Below are positions 9,556 to 18,670 of a stretch of 64,000 nucleotides of DNA, in pieces; position 1 is the first letter of the stretch, and every line of letters starts with the position of its first letter. A program made the position numbers and the translations under genes. The notes beneath the pieces are model-generated. The model ran no database searches. It was not told where the DNA came from and saw only the letters and a list, made by a program, of their open reading frames with translations. Source of the stretch: Verrucomicrobium sp. GAS474 (GTDB lineage Bacteria; Verrucomicrobiota; Verrucomicrobiia; Methylacidiphilales; GAS474); NCBI RefSeq assembly GCF_900105685.1, contig NZ_LT629781.1, positions 1,922,001-1,986,000 of the forward strand. Reading direction: 5' to 3'.

Positions 9556-9693
9556 TTTTCCCAATAGGAGTCAGGGCGTATTGGCCCCGTCTTATAGCAC
9601 GTACCCTCGGGCGCTCCAGGAAGCAGCGGATTTTATCCAGTTAAGAGACGAGACGCCGCCAAAGCGCGTCCGCCTAGTTCAGGCCCTTAGAGC

Positions 9694-9760
9694 AGGAGGT
9701 TCCAGGAGGGGCAAAGCCCCTCTTGGGCTATAAAGCGGATCGCCTCCAGCTGTACAGGGT
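9694..9760 (-). repeat. Dispersed repeat, short copy C (reverse orientation)
   Basis: On the minus strand this segment matches the core of the two longer copies at 26517-26726 and 62046-62256. It shares the palindrome AGAGGGGC-TTT-GCCCCTCC and the flanking CCCTGTACAGCTGGAGGC block. Only about 67 bases are recognisable and the outer parts have diverged or are absent. Confidence 0.7.
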
Positions 9761-9905
9761 TGACCGCGCCAGCCCCGACGGGCCGCCCCGCCCACCAAAC
9801 ATCCGCGAACGCGGCGTAACCAGCATCGCCCGCATCCGTCGCGCCATGGAAATGAGGCCCCTCCTCCCGCCCTCCATTCAAGAATCGCCTCCGGCCTTGA
9901 CGCCG

Positions 9906-9926
9906 CCTTGTCCCGACGGGACAAGG
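9906..9926. promoter_or_regulatory. Perfect 9-bp inverted repeat upstream of mcsB
   Basis: CCTTGTCCC-GAC-GGGACAAGG lies 28 bases before the mcsB start. It has no T-run, so it is not a classical terminator. It matches neither the CIRCE element nor the CtsR tandem site. An operator or a 5'-leader hairpin for the mcsB-clpC operon is possible. Confidence 0.4.
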
Positions 9927-9954
9927 TGGAATTGCCCATTGCCAAGGGCCGGAA

Positions 9955-11100
9955 ATGTCTTACCGTACGGGGGTAGTGAAGATCGCCAATTTACTCCAGA
10001 CCAGCAGCGAGTGGTTGCATGGGGATAGCGGTGGCGCCGGGAACAAGGTAGTGCTTTGCACCCGTGTCCGGCTCGCCCGCAATCTCAACCACCACCCGTT
10101 TCCCGGCTGGGCGAAGAAGGCGGAGCGCGAGCGGATCCTCTCCATCATCCAACCCGCCGTCCTCTCCCTCCCCGAGATGGGCCAGGCGATCGTCTGCGAT
10201 TCGATGGACCATTTCTCCCCGCTCGAAAAGCAGGTCCTCGTCGAGCAGCACCTCATCAGCCGCGAGCACGCCGCGAAGAGCGCCGGCAGCGGCCTCGCGG
10301 TGAACAAGCCCCGCACCCTTTCCGTCATGATCAACGAGGAAGACCACCTCCGCCTCCAGGTCTTCCGCGCCGGGCTCCAGCTGAAGGGCCTCTGGAAGAT
10401 GGCCGACAAGATCGACGGCGAGCTCGACGAGCGGCTCGACTTCGCCTTCTCCCCCCAGATCGGCTATCTCACCGCCTGCCCGACGAACGTCGGCACCGGG
10501 ATGCGCGCCTCGGTCATGATGCACCTCCCGGCCCTCGTGCTGAAGGAGCAGATCGGCCAGATCATCAAGGCGGTGAACCGCATCGGCCTCGCCGTCCGCG
10601 GCCTCTACGGGGAGGGGACCGAGGCCCTCGGCAACCTCTTCCAGGTCTCGAACCAGATGACCCTCGGCGAGAGCGAGACGGCGATCATCGAGCGCCTCCA
10701 GAAGGTGATCTCGCAGATCATCGACCACGAGGAGAACGCCCGCGTCACGCTGCTGCAGGAAAAGGCCCGCGTCGTCGCCGACCAGGTCGGCCGCGCCTAC
10801 GGGATCATGCGCCATTCCTACGCCATGTCGTCGAAGGAGGCGTTGAACCTCCTCTCCCTCCTCCGCTTCGGGGCCGACCTCGGGATGTTCCCCGAGTCGT
10901 GCCGCATGGCGATCGACGAGTGCTTCATCAAGACGCAGCCCGCCCACCTCCAGCTCGATTACGACCGGAAGCTGACCACCGAGGAGCGCGACGGCATCCG
11001 TTCCGATTTCCTCCGCGAGCATTTGAAGGACGTCCCGGCGCCCGACTGCGCCAAGCTCGGCACCTCCACCCCCCCTTCCACCGAAGAAAGCCAATCATGA
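9955..11100 (+). CDS. mcsB: Protein arginine kinase McsB (ATP:guanido phosphotransferase family)
   Basis: 381 residues, the normal length. McsB phosphorylates arginines on proteins and marks them for ClpC degradation in Firmicutes. The guanidino-kinase signature CPTNVGTGMRAS is at residues 175-186 with the catalytic Cys175. The N-terminal nucleotide-binding block reads TRVRLARN near residue 36, and the C-terminal arginine-rich region is also present. The ATG at 9955 is preceded by AAGGG with 6-base spacing. The stop overlaps the clpC start (ATGA), so the two are translationally coupled. The Firmicutes partners CtsR and McsA are not beside it. The enzyme's activity in this lineage is inferred from family membership. 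Confidence 0.93.
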   Translation: MSYRTGVVKIANLLQTSSEWLHGDSGGAGNKVVLCTRVRLARNLNHHPFPGWAKKAERERILSIIQPAVLSLPEMGQAIVCDSMDHFSPLEKQVLVEQHLISREHAAKSAGSGLAVNKPRTLSVMINEEDHLRLQVFRAGLQLKGLWKMADKIDGELDERLDFAFSPQIGYLTACPTNVGTGMRASVMMHLPALVLKEQIGQIIKAVNRIGLAVRGLYGEGTEALGNLFQVSNQMTLGESETAIIERLQKVISQIIDHEENARVTLLQEKARVVADQVGRAYGIMRHSYAMSSKEALNLLSLLRFGADLGMFPESCRMAIDECFIKTQPAHLQLDYDRKLTTEERDGIRSDFLREHLKDVPAPDCAKLGTSTPPSTEESQS

Positions 11101-13691
11101 ATAACTTCACCCCCCGCGCCCAGCAGGTCCTTTCCCTCGCCCGGAAGGAGGCCGACCGTTTCAACCACAACTACGTGGGGACGGAGCACCTCCTCCTCGG
11201 CCTCATCAAGCTCGGCCAGGGTGTCGCCGTCAACGTCCTCCAGAAGATGGGCGTCGACCTCGACACCGTCCGCAACGAGGTGGAAAAGCAGGTCGGCACC
11301 GGCCCCGAATCGAAGGTCTCCGGGAACATCCCCTACACGCCCCGCGTGAAGAAGGTCCTCGCCCTCGCGGGCAAGGAAGCGAAGGCGCTCAACCACAGCT
11401 ACGTCGGCACGGAGCACATCCTCCTCGGCCTCCTGCGCGAGGGGGAGGGCGTCGCCGCCCGCGTCCTCAAGAGCCTCGAGATCGACCTCGAGCGCGCCCG
11501 CAACGAGATCCTGAAGGAACTCGACCCGAACTTCACCGCCCCCGAGTCGGGCGCGGGCCAGGGCGGCGGCGAGGAGGAGCCGGGCGAGGGCGCCACGGCG
11601 GGCGGCCCCGAGACGGGCGGCAAGAAGGAGGTCAAGACTCCCGCGCTGAAGTCGTTCGGTCGCGACCTCACCGAGGTCGCCCGCAAGGGCGAGCTCGACC
11701 CCGTCATCGGGCGGTCGAGCGAGATCGAGCGGGTCATCCAGATCCTCTGCCGCCGCACGAAGAACAACCCCGTCCTCATCGGCGAGGCCGGCGTCGGCAA
11801 GACCGCCATCGTCGAGGGCCTGGCCCAGGAAATCGCCGCCGGGAACGTCCCCGAGCTCCTTCGCGAGAAGAAGGTCATCACCCTCGACCTCGCCCTGATG
11901 GTCGCGGGAACGAAGTATCGCGGCCAGTTCGAGGAACGGATCAAGGCCGTCATGGAGGAGATCCGCAAGGCGAAGAACGTCCTCCTCTTCATCGACGAGC
12001 TCCACACCATCGTCGGCGCCGGCTCGGCCGAGGGCGCGATGGACGCGTCGAACATCATCAAGCCCGCCCTCTCCCGCGGCGAGCTCCAGTGCATCGGCGC
12101 GACGACCCTCACCGAATACCGGAAATACATCGAGAAGGACTCGGCCCTCGAGCGCCGCTTCCAGACCGTCACCGTCGAGGCTCCCAGCGTCGCCGACACC
12201 GTCCTCATCCTCCAGGGGCTGAAGGTCAAGTATGAGGCCCACCATAAGGCCAAGTACACCGACGACGCGATCACCGCCGCCGCGAAGCTCTCCGACCGCT
12301 ACCTCACGGGCCGCTTCCTCCCCGACAAGGCGATCGACGTCATGGACGAGGCCGGTTCCCGCGCCCGGATCGCCGCCACGATGCGCCCGCCCGACGTGAA
12401 GGACATCGAGACCGAGCTCGGCGAGATCCGCAACCGGAAGGATGCCAGCATCAAGGCCCAGGACTTCGAGAAGGCCGCCGCCCTCCGCGACAAGGAGAAG
12501 GAGGCCAAGGAGAAGCTCGAGGCGATCCTCGCCGAATGGCGCCTGAAGCGGGACGAGCAGGAAGTCTCCGTCACCGAGGACGACATCATGCACATCGTCT
12601 CGAAGTGGACCGGCGTCCCGATCTCCCGCGTCACCCAGAAGGACCGCGAGAAGCTCCTCCAGGTCGCCGACGAGCTCAAGGGCAAGGTCATCGGCCAGGA
12701 CGAGGCCGTCGCCGCCCTCGGCAAGGCCCTGCGCCGTTCCCGCGCCGACCTCAAGGACCCGAAGCGTCCCATCGGCTCCTTCGTCTTCCTCGGGCCGACC
12801 GGCGTCGGCAAGACGATGCTGGTGAAGACTCTCGCCGAGCACATGTTCGGCAGTTCGGACGCCCTGATCCAGATCGACATGTCGGAATACATGGAGAAGT
12901 TCAACGTCTCCCGCCTCATCGGCTCGCCTCCCGGCTACGTCGGCTACGAGGAAGGCGGCCAGCTGACGGAACGGGTCCGCCGCCGTCCCTACAGCGTCGT
13001 CCTCTTCGACGAGATCGAGAAGGGCCATCCCGACGTCTGGAACATCCTGCTCCAGATCCTCGAGGACGGCATCGTGACCGACAGTCTCGGCCGGAAGATC
13101 GATTTCCGGAACACGATCATCATCATGACCTCGAACGTCGGGGCCGACACCGGCTTCAACAAGGGTTCCCTCGGCTTCACCGCCAGCAAGGACGAGGCCA
13201 CGTATGACCAGATGAAGGAGCGGATGCTCGAGCAGATGAAGAAGACCTTCAAGCCCGAGTTCCTCAACCGCCTCGACGACCTCATCGTCTTCCGCTCGCT
13301 GAACAAGGCCGACATGGTCAAGATCGTCGAGCTCGAGGTCGGCAAGGTCTCGACCCGCCTGGAGAGCCGCCAGCTCAAGCTGAAGCTCACCCAGGAGGCG
13401 ACCGACTTCCTCATCGAGAAGGGCTACGATCCCGCCTACGGCGCCCGGCCCCTGCGCCGCGCCGTCGAGCGTTACCTCGAAGACCCCCTCGCCGAGGAAC
13501 TCCTCCGTGGGAACATCAAGGAATCGCAGACCGTCGAGGTCTCCTTCAAGCCGAAGGAAATCGCCGCCGAGGCGGTGCAGCGCCGCGACGCCCGCGAGAA
13601 GGACGCGAAGGAAGGCGAGTTGGTCTTCCATCCGATCGACGATCCGGCCCCGGCCTCGACGGAAACGCCGACGACGCCTTCCTCGTCCTGA
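11097..13691 (+). CDS. clpC: ATP-dependent Clp protease ATP-binding subunit ClpC
   Basis: A Hsp100 unfoldase that feeds substrates to ClpP, 864 residues. Two Clp_N repeats occupy residues about 1-145 (each with NHxYVGTEHxLLGL). The first AAA+ domain has Walker A GEAGVGKT near residue 230, and a UVR-type coiled motif lies near 445-480 ([13 protein letters not shown]). The second AAA+ domain has GPTGVGKT near residue 567 and [13 protein letters not shown]. The small C-terminal domain follows, with a short disordered tail. The UVR motif separates ClpC from ClpA/ClpB. It starts inside the mcsB stop, which suggests that phosphoarginine-tagged proteins are its substrates. A strong terminator follows. 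Confidence 0.95.
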   Translation: MNNFTPRAQQVLSLARKEADRFNHNYVGTEHLLLGLIKLGQGVAVNVLQKMGVDLDTVRNEVEKQVGTGPESKVSGNIPYTPRVKKVLALAGKEAKALNHSYVGTEHILLGLLREGEGVAARVLKSLEIDLERARNEILKELDPNFTAPESGAGQGGGEEEPGEGATAGGPETGGKKEVKTPALKSFGRDLTEVARKGELDPVIGRSSEIERVIQILCRRTKNNPVLIGEAGVGKTAIVEGLAQEIAAGNVPELLREKKVITLDLALMVAGTKYRGQFEERIKAVMEEIRKAKNVLLFIDELHTIVGAGSAEGAMDASNIIKPALSRGELQCIGATTLTEYRKYIEKDSALERRFQTVTVEAPSVADTVLILQGLKVKYEAHHKAKYTDDAITAAAKLSDRYLTGRFLPDKAIDVMDEAGSRARIAATMRPPDVKDIETELGEIRNRKDASIKAQDFEKAAALRDKEKEAKEKLEAILAEWRLKRDEQEVSVTEDDIMHIVSKWTGVPISRVTQKDREKLLQVADELKGKVIGQDEAVAALGKALRRSRADLKDPKRPIGSFVFLGPTGVGKTMLVKTLAEHMFGSSDALIQIDMSEYMEKFNVSRLIGSPPGYVGYEEGGQLTERVRRRPYSVVLFDEIEKGHPDVWNILLQILEDGIVTDSLGRKIDFRNTIIIMTSNVGADTGFNKGSLGFTASKDEATYDQMKERMLEQMKKTFKPEFLNRLDDLIVFRSLNKADMVKIVELEVGKVSTRLESRQLKLKLTQEATDFLIEKGYDPAYGARPLRRAVERYLEDPLAEELLRGNIKESQTVEVSFKPKEIAAEAVQRRDAREKDAKEGELVFHPIDDPAPASTETPTTPSSS

Positions 13692-13708
13692 GCGATTGAT
13701 GAATCAGG

Positions 13709-13744
13709 AAAAGCCCGCCCCGATTTCCGGGGCGGGCTTTTTTT
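13709..13744 (+). terminator. Rho-independent terminator after clpC
   Basis: A perfect 10-bp GC stem, GCCCGCCCCG (13713-13722) with CGGGGCGGGC (13728-13737), has loop ATTTC. It is extended by AAAA/TTTT and followed by a T-run (13738-13744). Confidence 0.95.
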
Positions 13745-13784
13745 GTGGTGTACATCGTCGTCGGGGACTGGCACAAGGACGGCG

Positions 13785-14243
13785 ATGCAGGGCCTCCCAT
13801 TCGCTTCAGCTCTTTCGGCTGACGAGGTGATCGCGCGGCTCGGGATGGCTCCCCATCCCGAAGGGGGCCATTTCATCGAGATCTGGCGCGGACCGAGGAA
13901 AGCCGGGGAGACCCCGGGAGGCCGTCCCCATGCCTCCCTCATCTATTTCCTCCTCCGGGAAGGGGAGGTGTCGCATTGGCACACGATCGACGCCGCCGAA
14001 ATCTGGCTCTGGCACGCGGGCGCCCCGCTCGCCCTTTCCATCGCTCCCGCCGCGGGCGGGGAGCCGGCGGTTCATGAATTGGGAGGCGCCGCTTTTGCCT
14101 TTCAGGCCATCGTCCCGGAGGGGGCCTGGCAGAGCGCTAGGAGCCTCGGGACGTGGTCCCTGGTTAGCTGTGTGGTCGCGCCCGCCTTTCATTACGAGGG
14201 GTTTAGGATGGCTCCCCCCGGTTGGCACCCCTCCCTCGGGTAA
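13785..14243 (+). CDS. Cupin_5 / DUF985 family protein
   Basis: 152 residues with the conserved cupin motifs of this family: HPEGGHFIEIWR near residue 24, the metal-type EVSHWHTIDAAEIWLWHAG near residue 65, and a closing VPEGAWQSAR with CVVAPAFHYEGF. The fold is a small beta barrel; the reaction catalysed by the family is not established. The start at 13785 is supported by AAGGAC at 13775-13780; an upstream frame extension would run into the clpC terminator. It stands alone between the terminator and the porin promoter region. Confidence 0.85.
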   Translation: MQGLPFASALSADEVIARLGMAPHPEGGHFIEIWRGPRKAGETPGGRPHASLIYFLLREGEVSHWHTIDAAEIWLWHAGAPLALSIAPAAGGEPAVHELGGAAFAFQAIVPEGAWQSARSLGTWSLVSCVVAPAFHYEGFRMAPPGWHPSLG

Positions 14244-14275
14244 ATAACTTTTCGTTGCTCCCAAACGTTACGGGA

Positions 14276-14293
14276 GTGTCATCCGATTGTCAC
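14276..14293 (+). promoter_or_regulatory. Candidate Pho box upstream of the porin-pst operon
   Basis: GTGTCAT-CCGA-TTGTCAC gives two 7-base direct repeats whose TGTCA cores (14277-14281 and 14288-14292) are exactly 11 bases apart, as in the PhoB consensus CTGTCAT-N4-CTGTCAY. A weaker third repeat (CGTTA, 14266-14270) keeps the 11-base register. It lies about 120 bases before the porin gene that leads the pst genes. Confidence 0.6.
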
Positions 14294-14413
14294 AATCGGT
14301 CGCCACGCTCTCCCCGTCCAGGTGCCAACGCACCCGGGTAACAACACAATACGATCCGTTGCGAGTGTCCGAGCATCCTCGGCGCAGCGGCGGGTCAAAA
14401 GGAGAAAACAAAC

Positions 14414-15940
14414 GTGAAGAATATCTTTAAGAGCCTGGCTCTTGCCTTCGGGGTTGCCGCCCTGAGCGCGAGCGCGATGGCGCAGGATAGCGGCCCGTTG
14501 CTCGACGCCCTCGTCAAAAAGGGTGTGCTGAGCGACAACGAGGCGGAAGACATCCGTGTCAACCTCGTCAAGGAATACAACACCACGAGCGCCGGCAAGC
14601 TCCAGATCGCCAGCTTCGTCAAGAAGCTCCAGCTCTTCGGAGACGCCCGCCTTCGTTACCAGTACCAGGATCTGCAGAGCCCCCGCGGCGGCGCGGCGAT
14701 CAACGGCGGCGGCCAGATGGTCGACACCATCAACAACCGCTACCGCTACCGCCTCCGGGCCGGTGCGACCTACACGTACGATTCCCATTGGTCGGCCACG
14801 GTCCGTCTCGAGACGGCCGCGCCCAATGACTCGACGAACGCCGACTTCGGCAACTACTGGGACAAGCGCGGCACCGACGGTACCGGCGTCCTCTCGGTCG
14901 GCCAGGTCTTCCTCGACTACAAGACCAAGTTCTCGGTCTTCGACAGCAGCAGCACGGTTCCGAGCGGCAAGAGCTTCACGACCGTCACCGATCCCGGTGT
15001 CGACGTGGGCCTCAACGTCCGTGTCGGTCGCGGTCCGAAGCAGATCTACCTCACCGAGGCGTTCTGGGATAGCGATCTGAACCCCGAAGGTATCGCCACC
15101 GAGTTGACGTTCAACAACGTCGGCTTCGACGGCCTCAGCTTCGCGGCCCGCGGCGCGGCCTACGTCACCGACAACGACAACGTTGCCGCTGGCCAGATCG
15201 CTGCCGACCACAACCAGATCGTCGACGACGACGGCGGCCTCCTCATCGCCCAGATCGAAGGTGCCTATAAGGTCACCGGCGGTTACTTCAAGGGCACCGA
15301 GGTCCGCATCGCTCCCCTTTACCTCCAGGAAACGGGCGGCGACAGCAACGGTTTCGGCGCGGCCGCGACCATCGGCAACGGCAGCTCCGCCCAGGGCGTC
15401 GCTGGCAATGCCAACGGCACCCCCCTGGGTCAGGGCAACCTCAAGGTCATCGCGGTTCCTGCCGAAGTGAACTTCTCGCTCTGGAAGCAGAGCCACAAGG
15501 TCTACGGCACCTACGGCGTCAACCTCGACTCCAACAACCGTCTCCACGAGATGTATGCCCCTGGCATCGCCGGCTTCACTGGCAACCACGGCCAGAACAC
15601 CTTCTGGAACGTCGGTTACGAGCTCGGCAAGCTGAAGAAGCAGGGTGACTGGATGTTCGGCGCCGAATGGCGCTGGATCGAGGCCGCGTCCTACACGGGT
15701 GCGCTCTCCGATTCCGATTGGGCGAACAACGCGCTCAACGTCACCGGCAGCGTCGTCTCGGCCGGGTACAACCTGACCGACGCGATCACGCTGAAGACCA
15801 CCTGGTTCCACTCGACCCCGATCCAGGCCGGCCGCGGCGGGTACAATGCGAACAACACCGTCAGCGCCAACTACACCGGTGTGACGACCAATGCCGGCAC
15901 GCAGGACATCCTCCAGGCCGACATCAGCTGGAAGTTCTAA
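14414..15940 (+). CDS. Outer-membrane porin, probably phosphate-starvation induced
   Basis: 508 residues. A signal peptide (MKNIFKSLALAFGVAALSAS, cleavage after AMA) is followed by a short helical/coiled N-terminal segment (about residues 25-65). The rest has the alternating aromatic/glycine character of an outer-membrane beta barrel and ends in the terminal phenylalanine DISWKF expected for BAM-dependent insertion. It resembles the putative-porin/OprP-like groups. The start is GTG at 14414 with a strong AAAAGGAG ribosome site. The Pho-box-like repeats upstream and pstS downstream suggest that it lets phosphate cross the outer membrane. Codon use is less GC-extreme than its neighbours, as in highly expressed genes. 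Confidence 0.85.
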   Translation: MKNIFKSLALAFGVAALSASAMAQDSGPLLDALVKKGVLSDNEAEDIRVNLVKEYNTTSAGKLQIASFVKKLQLFGDARLRYQYQDLQSPRGGAAINGGGQMVDTINNRYRYRLRAGATYTYDSHWSATVRLETAAPNDSTNADFGNYWDKRGTDGTGVLSVGQVFLDYKTKFSVFDSSSTVPSGKSFTTVTDPGVDVGLNVRVGRGPKQIYLTEAFWDSDLNPEGIATELTFNNVGFDGLSFAARGAAYVTDNDNVAAGQIAADHNQIVDDDGGLLIAQIEGAYKVTGGYFKGTEVRIAPLYLQETGGDSNGFGAAATIGNGSSAQGVAGNANGTPLGQGNLKVIAVPAEVNFSLWKQSHKVYGTYGVNLDSNNRLHEMYAPGIAGFTGNHGQNTFWNVGYELGKLKKQGDWMFGAEWRWIEAASYTGALSDSDWANNALNVTGSVVSAGYNLTDAITLKTTWFHSTPIQAGRGGYNANNTVSANYTGVTTNAGTQDILQADISWKF

Positions 15941-15984
15941 GCGGTTCGCTGTCTTCGTAGCAGTTAGTTAAGATTGCAACAGGG

Positions 15985-16016
15985 GCCCGGGATTCTTTAA
16001 AACAAGAATCCCGGGC
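15985..16016 (+). terminator. Hairpin between porin and pstS (attenuator-like)
   Basis: A perfect 13-bp stem GCCCGGGATTCTT / AAGAATCCCGGGC with loop TAAAAC. A pyrimidine-rich tract with TTTTTT follows only about 20 bases later. It probably ends or reduces transcription after the porin, or protects the porin mRNA 3' end. Confidence 0.7.
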
Positions 16017-16078
16017 ATCCCTCCTCTCTCTCCCCCTTTTTTCGGCTCTCCCATTAACCTACCCTTATAAAACATACC

Positions 16079-16891
16079 ATGAAGCGTCTCCTCCTCTCCA
16101 TGCTGGCCGTCTCGGCGTTCGCCGTCGGCGCCCACGCCCAGAAGATCGTCATCAAGGGCTCCGATACCCTCGGCGCCAAGTTCGTCCCCCAGCTCGCCGA
16201 AGCCTTCAAGGCCTCGCACCCTGGCGTCTCCTTTGAAATCGCCGCCGAAGGCTCGACCACCGGCATCTCCGCGATCATCGACGGCACCGCCGACATCGGC
16301 ATGGCCAGCCGCCGCGCCAAGGACACCGAAATGTCCGCCGGCCAGCTCAACGGCGTCGAGATGAAGCCCGTGATCGTCGCCCTCGACGGCATCGGCGTCG
16401 TCATCAACGCGGGCAACCCCGTCGCGAACCTCAGCAAGGCGCAGGTCGAGCAGATCTTCACCGGCGCGATCACCGATTGGGCCGCCGTCGGCGGCAAGCC
16501 CGGCAAGATCTCGATCTACACCCGGAACACCTCCTCGGGCACCTACAGCGAGTTCAAGGAAATGGCGATGAGCAAGAAGGACTACGCCCCGTCCTCGCAG
16601 AAGCTCGCCGGTAACGAGCAGATCGCCTCCGAAGTCGGCAAGAACGCCAACGGCATCGGCTACGTCGGCATCGCCTACATCGGCGCCCCCGGCATCAAGG
16701 CCGTCGCCGTCAACGGCGCTCCCCTGACCCCCGCCTCGGTCCAGAACCACAGCTGGCCCTACTGGCGCCCCACCTTCTACTACACCAACGGCGCCCCCAA
16801 GGGTGTGGTGAAGGAATTCGTCGATTTCACCACCAGCTCCGCTGGCCAGGCGATCGGCGTCAAGGTCGGCTTCGTCCCGATCAACAAGTAG
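16079..16891 (+). CDS. pstS: Periplasmic phosphate-binding protein of the Pst ABC transporter
   Basis: 270 residues. A signal peptide ends after AHA near residue 20. The mature protein starts QKIVIKGSDTLG and contains EGSTTGISAIIDGTADIGMASR and TRNTSSGTYSEF, the phosphate-contacting loops of the PstS family. It captures phosphate in the periplasm for PstCAB. It lies between the porin and pstC, with hairpins on both sides that could set its expression level separately from the membrane components. No lipobox cysteine is visible, so the protein should be soluble in the periplasm. Confidence 0.92.
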   Translation: MKRLLLSMLAVSAFAVGAHAQKIVIKGSDTLGAKFVPQLAEAFKASHPGVSFEIAAEGSTTGISAIIDGTADIGMASRRAKDTEMSAGQLNGVEMKPVIVALDGIGVVINAGNPVANLSKAQVEQIFTGAITDWAAVGGKPGKISIYTRNTSSGTYSEFKEMAMSKKDYAPSSQKLAGNEQIASEVGKNANGIGYVGIAYIGAPGIKAVAVNGAPLTPASVQNHSWPYWRPTFYYTNGAPKGVVKEFVDFTTSSAGQAIGVKVGFVPINK

Positions 16892-16906
16892 TCGTTTGAG
16901 GTTGAA

Positions 16907-16945
16907 CGGCCTCCGATTCCCGGCTTTGCTGGGGATCGGGGGCCG
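16907..16945 (+). terminator. Hairpin between pstS and pstC
   Basis: A 15-bp stem with two G-T pairs, CGGCCTCCGATTCCC (16907-16921) and GGGGATCGGGGGCCG (16931-16945), and a 9-base loop. No good T-run follows. It may cause partial termination, so that the binding protein is made in excess over the permease. Confidence 0.5.
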
Positions 16946-17047
16946 GTCTTCCCCCTTCGGTCGCTTTTCACCACGGATTCCCTTCAGCCCGACGAGTCGA
17001 CGCCCTAGGTTTCCGTTTTTTCTTTCCCCCCTTTTTCATCCTCTCCC

Positions 17048-18658
17048 ATGAGCGACGCTTCCAAGGTCTCCCCCCTTTCCTTCCGCGAGGCGATTTCCCG
17101 CCGCACGCAAAAGCGCATCATGGGCCGGACCGTCGACGAATGGATCGCCACCTTCTTCGGCAGCAGCGCGACCATCTCGATCCTCATCCTCTTCCTCATC
17201 ATGGCCCTCCTGGTGAAGGAAGGGATCGGCTTCGTCCCCGGCAACGCCTTCAACCTCACGATCTACCGCAAGGCGGGCCTCGAATACGTCGATTACCTCC
17301 GGGAGCAGATCGACCGTCATGACTCCACCGGCCAGGTCCTCCAGTCGATCCGCACCCGGGAAACCACGGTCCTCCTGAACCAGGGCCGGACCCTCGACCA
17401 GATCAACGCCGACCTCGCCCCCTTCGACGCCTACTCCGCCCGCTACGCCGACGCCATCGCGGCCCACCAGGCGATGCTTTCCGACTTCACCGACGCCGCG
17501 ACCTCGACAAAGGACCTCGCCCACATCGCCGAGGAGAAGCGCGACAAGAAGGAGCAGTTCGAGAAGGGCGGCCTGAAGGAAGAGGCCGCGGCGATCAAGA
17601 TCCCCGTCATCGACTTCCGCGCGACGACCGATCCCCTCCGGGCCGCCTTCCCCCATTACAAGGAACTCAACGCCTCCCTCGTCGCCTCTCTCGGCGACCT
17701 CCTGAAGGAGGAACCCGCCCTCCCACTTCCCGAGGACCGCGCCGTCTTCGCGAAGTTCAAGGCCCGGGTCTTCGCCGATCTCTCCGCCCTGCCCGAGACC
17801 GAACGGAAGATGGAACAGTGGAATCCCGACGCCCCGATCTCCTGGTGGCGCAGCGTCGGGGAGTTCGTCGGCGGCACCCGCTGGGTCACCGCCAGCTTCT
17901 GGCAGGATTGGTACGGGGCGCTTCCCCTCGTCATCGGCTCGATCTCGGTCTCCCTCGTCGCCCTCGTCATCGCGGTTCCCCTCTCCCTCGGCGCGGCAGT
18001 CTACATCAACCAGATCGCGACGGCGAAGGAACAATCGTTCATCAAGCCGTGCATCGAGTTCATCGCGGCGATCCCCTCCGTCGTCCTCGGCTTCTTCGGC
18101 ATCGCGATCCTCGGCACCGCGCTGCGGGAGTTCTCGACCCTGCCCTGGCTCTCCTGGGTCCCGGGCTTCCCGATGGCGGAGCGGCTCAACATCTTCACCG
18201 CCGGCTGCCTCCTCGCCCTCATGGCGGTCCCGACGATCTTCACCCTCGCCGAGGACGCGCTGAACAACGTCCCGAAGTCGTTCGTCGAGGCCTCCGTCGC
18301 CCTCGGCGCGACCCGCCTCCAGACGATCACCCGGATCATGGTCCCCGCCGCCCTCTCCGGCATCATCTCGGCAGTCCTGCTCGGCTTCGGCCGCGTCGTC
18401 GGGGAGACGATGGTCGTCCTCCTCTGCGTCGGCGGGCGGACCGAGATCCCCGACTTCATCCACCACGGCCTCGGCGCGTTCTTCGAGCCCGGCCATACGA
18501 TGACCGGCATCATCGCCCAGGAAATGGGCGAGGTCGTCCAGGGCAGCCTCCATTACCAGGCCCTCTTCATGGTCGGCATCCTCCTCTTCCTCCTCTCCCT
18601 CGTCATCAACGGCATGGCCCAGCTCATCGCGCGGCGTTTCAAGATCGTCTCGAACTAA
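17048..18658 (+). CDS. pstC: Phosphate ABC transporter permease PstC with large periplasmic insertion
   Basis: 536 residues against roughly 300-320 for typical PstC. After a first membrane helix (about 38-60), about 200 residues rich in Ala, Glu, Lys and Arg intervene with coiled-coil-like segments. The remaining helices follow from about residue 290 (LPLVIGSISVSLVALVIAVP). The ABC-permease EAA loop, EASVALGATRLQTITRIMVP near residue 413, contacts PstB. The protein ends with a final hydrophobic helix. With PstA it forms the inner-membrane phosphate channel. The insertion should face the periplasm, where it could contact PstS or the wall; no domain is recognised in it. Confidence 0.9.
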   Translation: MSDASKVSPLSFREAISRRTQKRIMGRTVDEWIATFFGSSATISILILFLIMALLVKEGIGFVPGNAFNLTIYRKAGLEYVDYLREQIDRHDSTGQVLQSIRTRETTVLLNQGRTLDQINADLAPFDAYSARYADAIAAHQAMLSDFTDAATSTKDLAHIAEEKRDKKEQFEKGGLKEEAAAIKIPVIDFRATTDPLRAAFPHYKELNASLVASLGDLLKEEPALPLPEDRAVFAKFKARVFADLSALPETERKMEQWNPDAPISWWRSVGEFVGGTRWVTASFWQDWYGALPLVIGSISVSLVALVIAVPLSLGAAVYINQIATAKEQSFIKPCIEFIAAIPSVVLGFFGIAILGTALREFSTLPWLSWVPGFPMAERLNIFTAGCLLALMAVPTIFTLAEDALNNVPKSFVEASVALGATRLQTITRIMVPAALSGIISAVLLGFGRVVGETMVVLLCVGGRTEIPDFIHHGLGAFFEPGHTMTGIIAQEMGEVVQGSLHYQALFMVGILLFLLSLVINGMAQLIARRFKIVSN

Positions 18659-18670
18659 AGGAATCCTCCC

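Larger units (their letters stand above)
9556..9954. other. 399-base intergenic region between lexA and mcsB
   Basis: I find no credible gene here. The region contains a reverse-orientation fragment of the dispersed repeat (9694-9760), a 9-bp hairpin (9906-9926) and an AAGGG ribosome-binding candidate (9944-9948) for mcsB. Short reading frames crossing it do not look like proteins. Confidence 0.6.

Noticed and set aside
10959-13631. 890-codon minus-strand frame opposite clpC
   Set aside because: The product is Leu/Asp/Glu repeats with no domain pattern, while clpC on the other strand is unambiguous.
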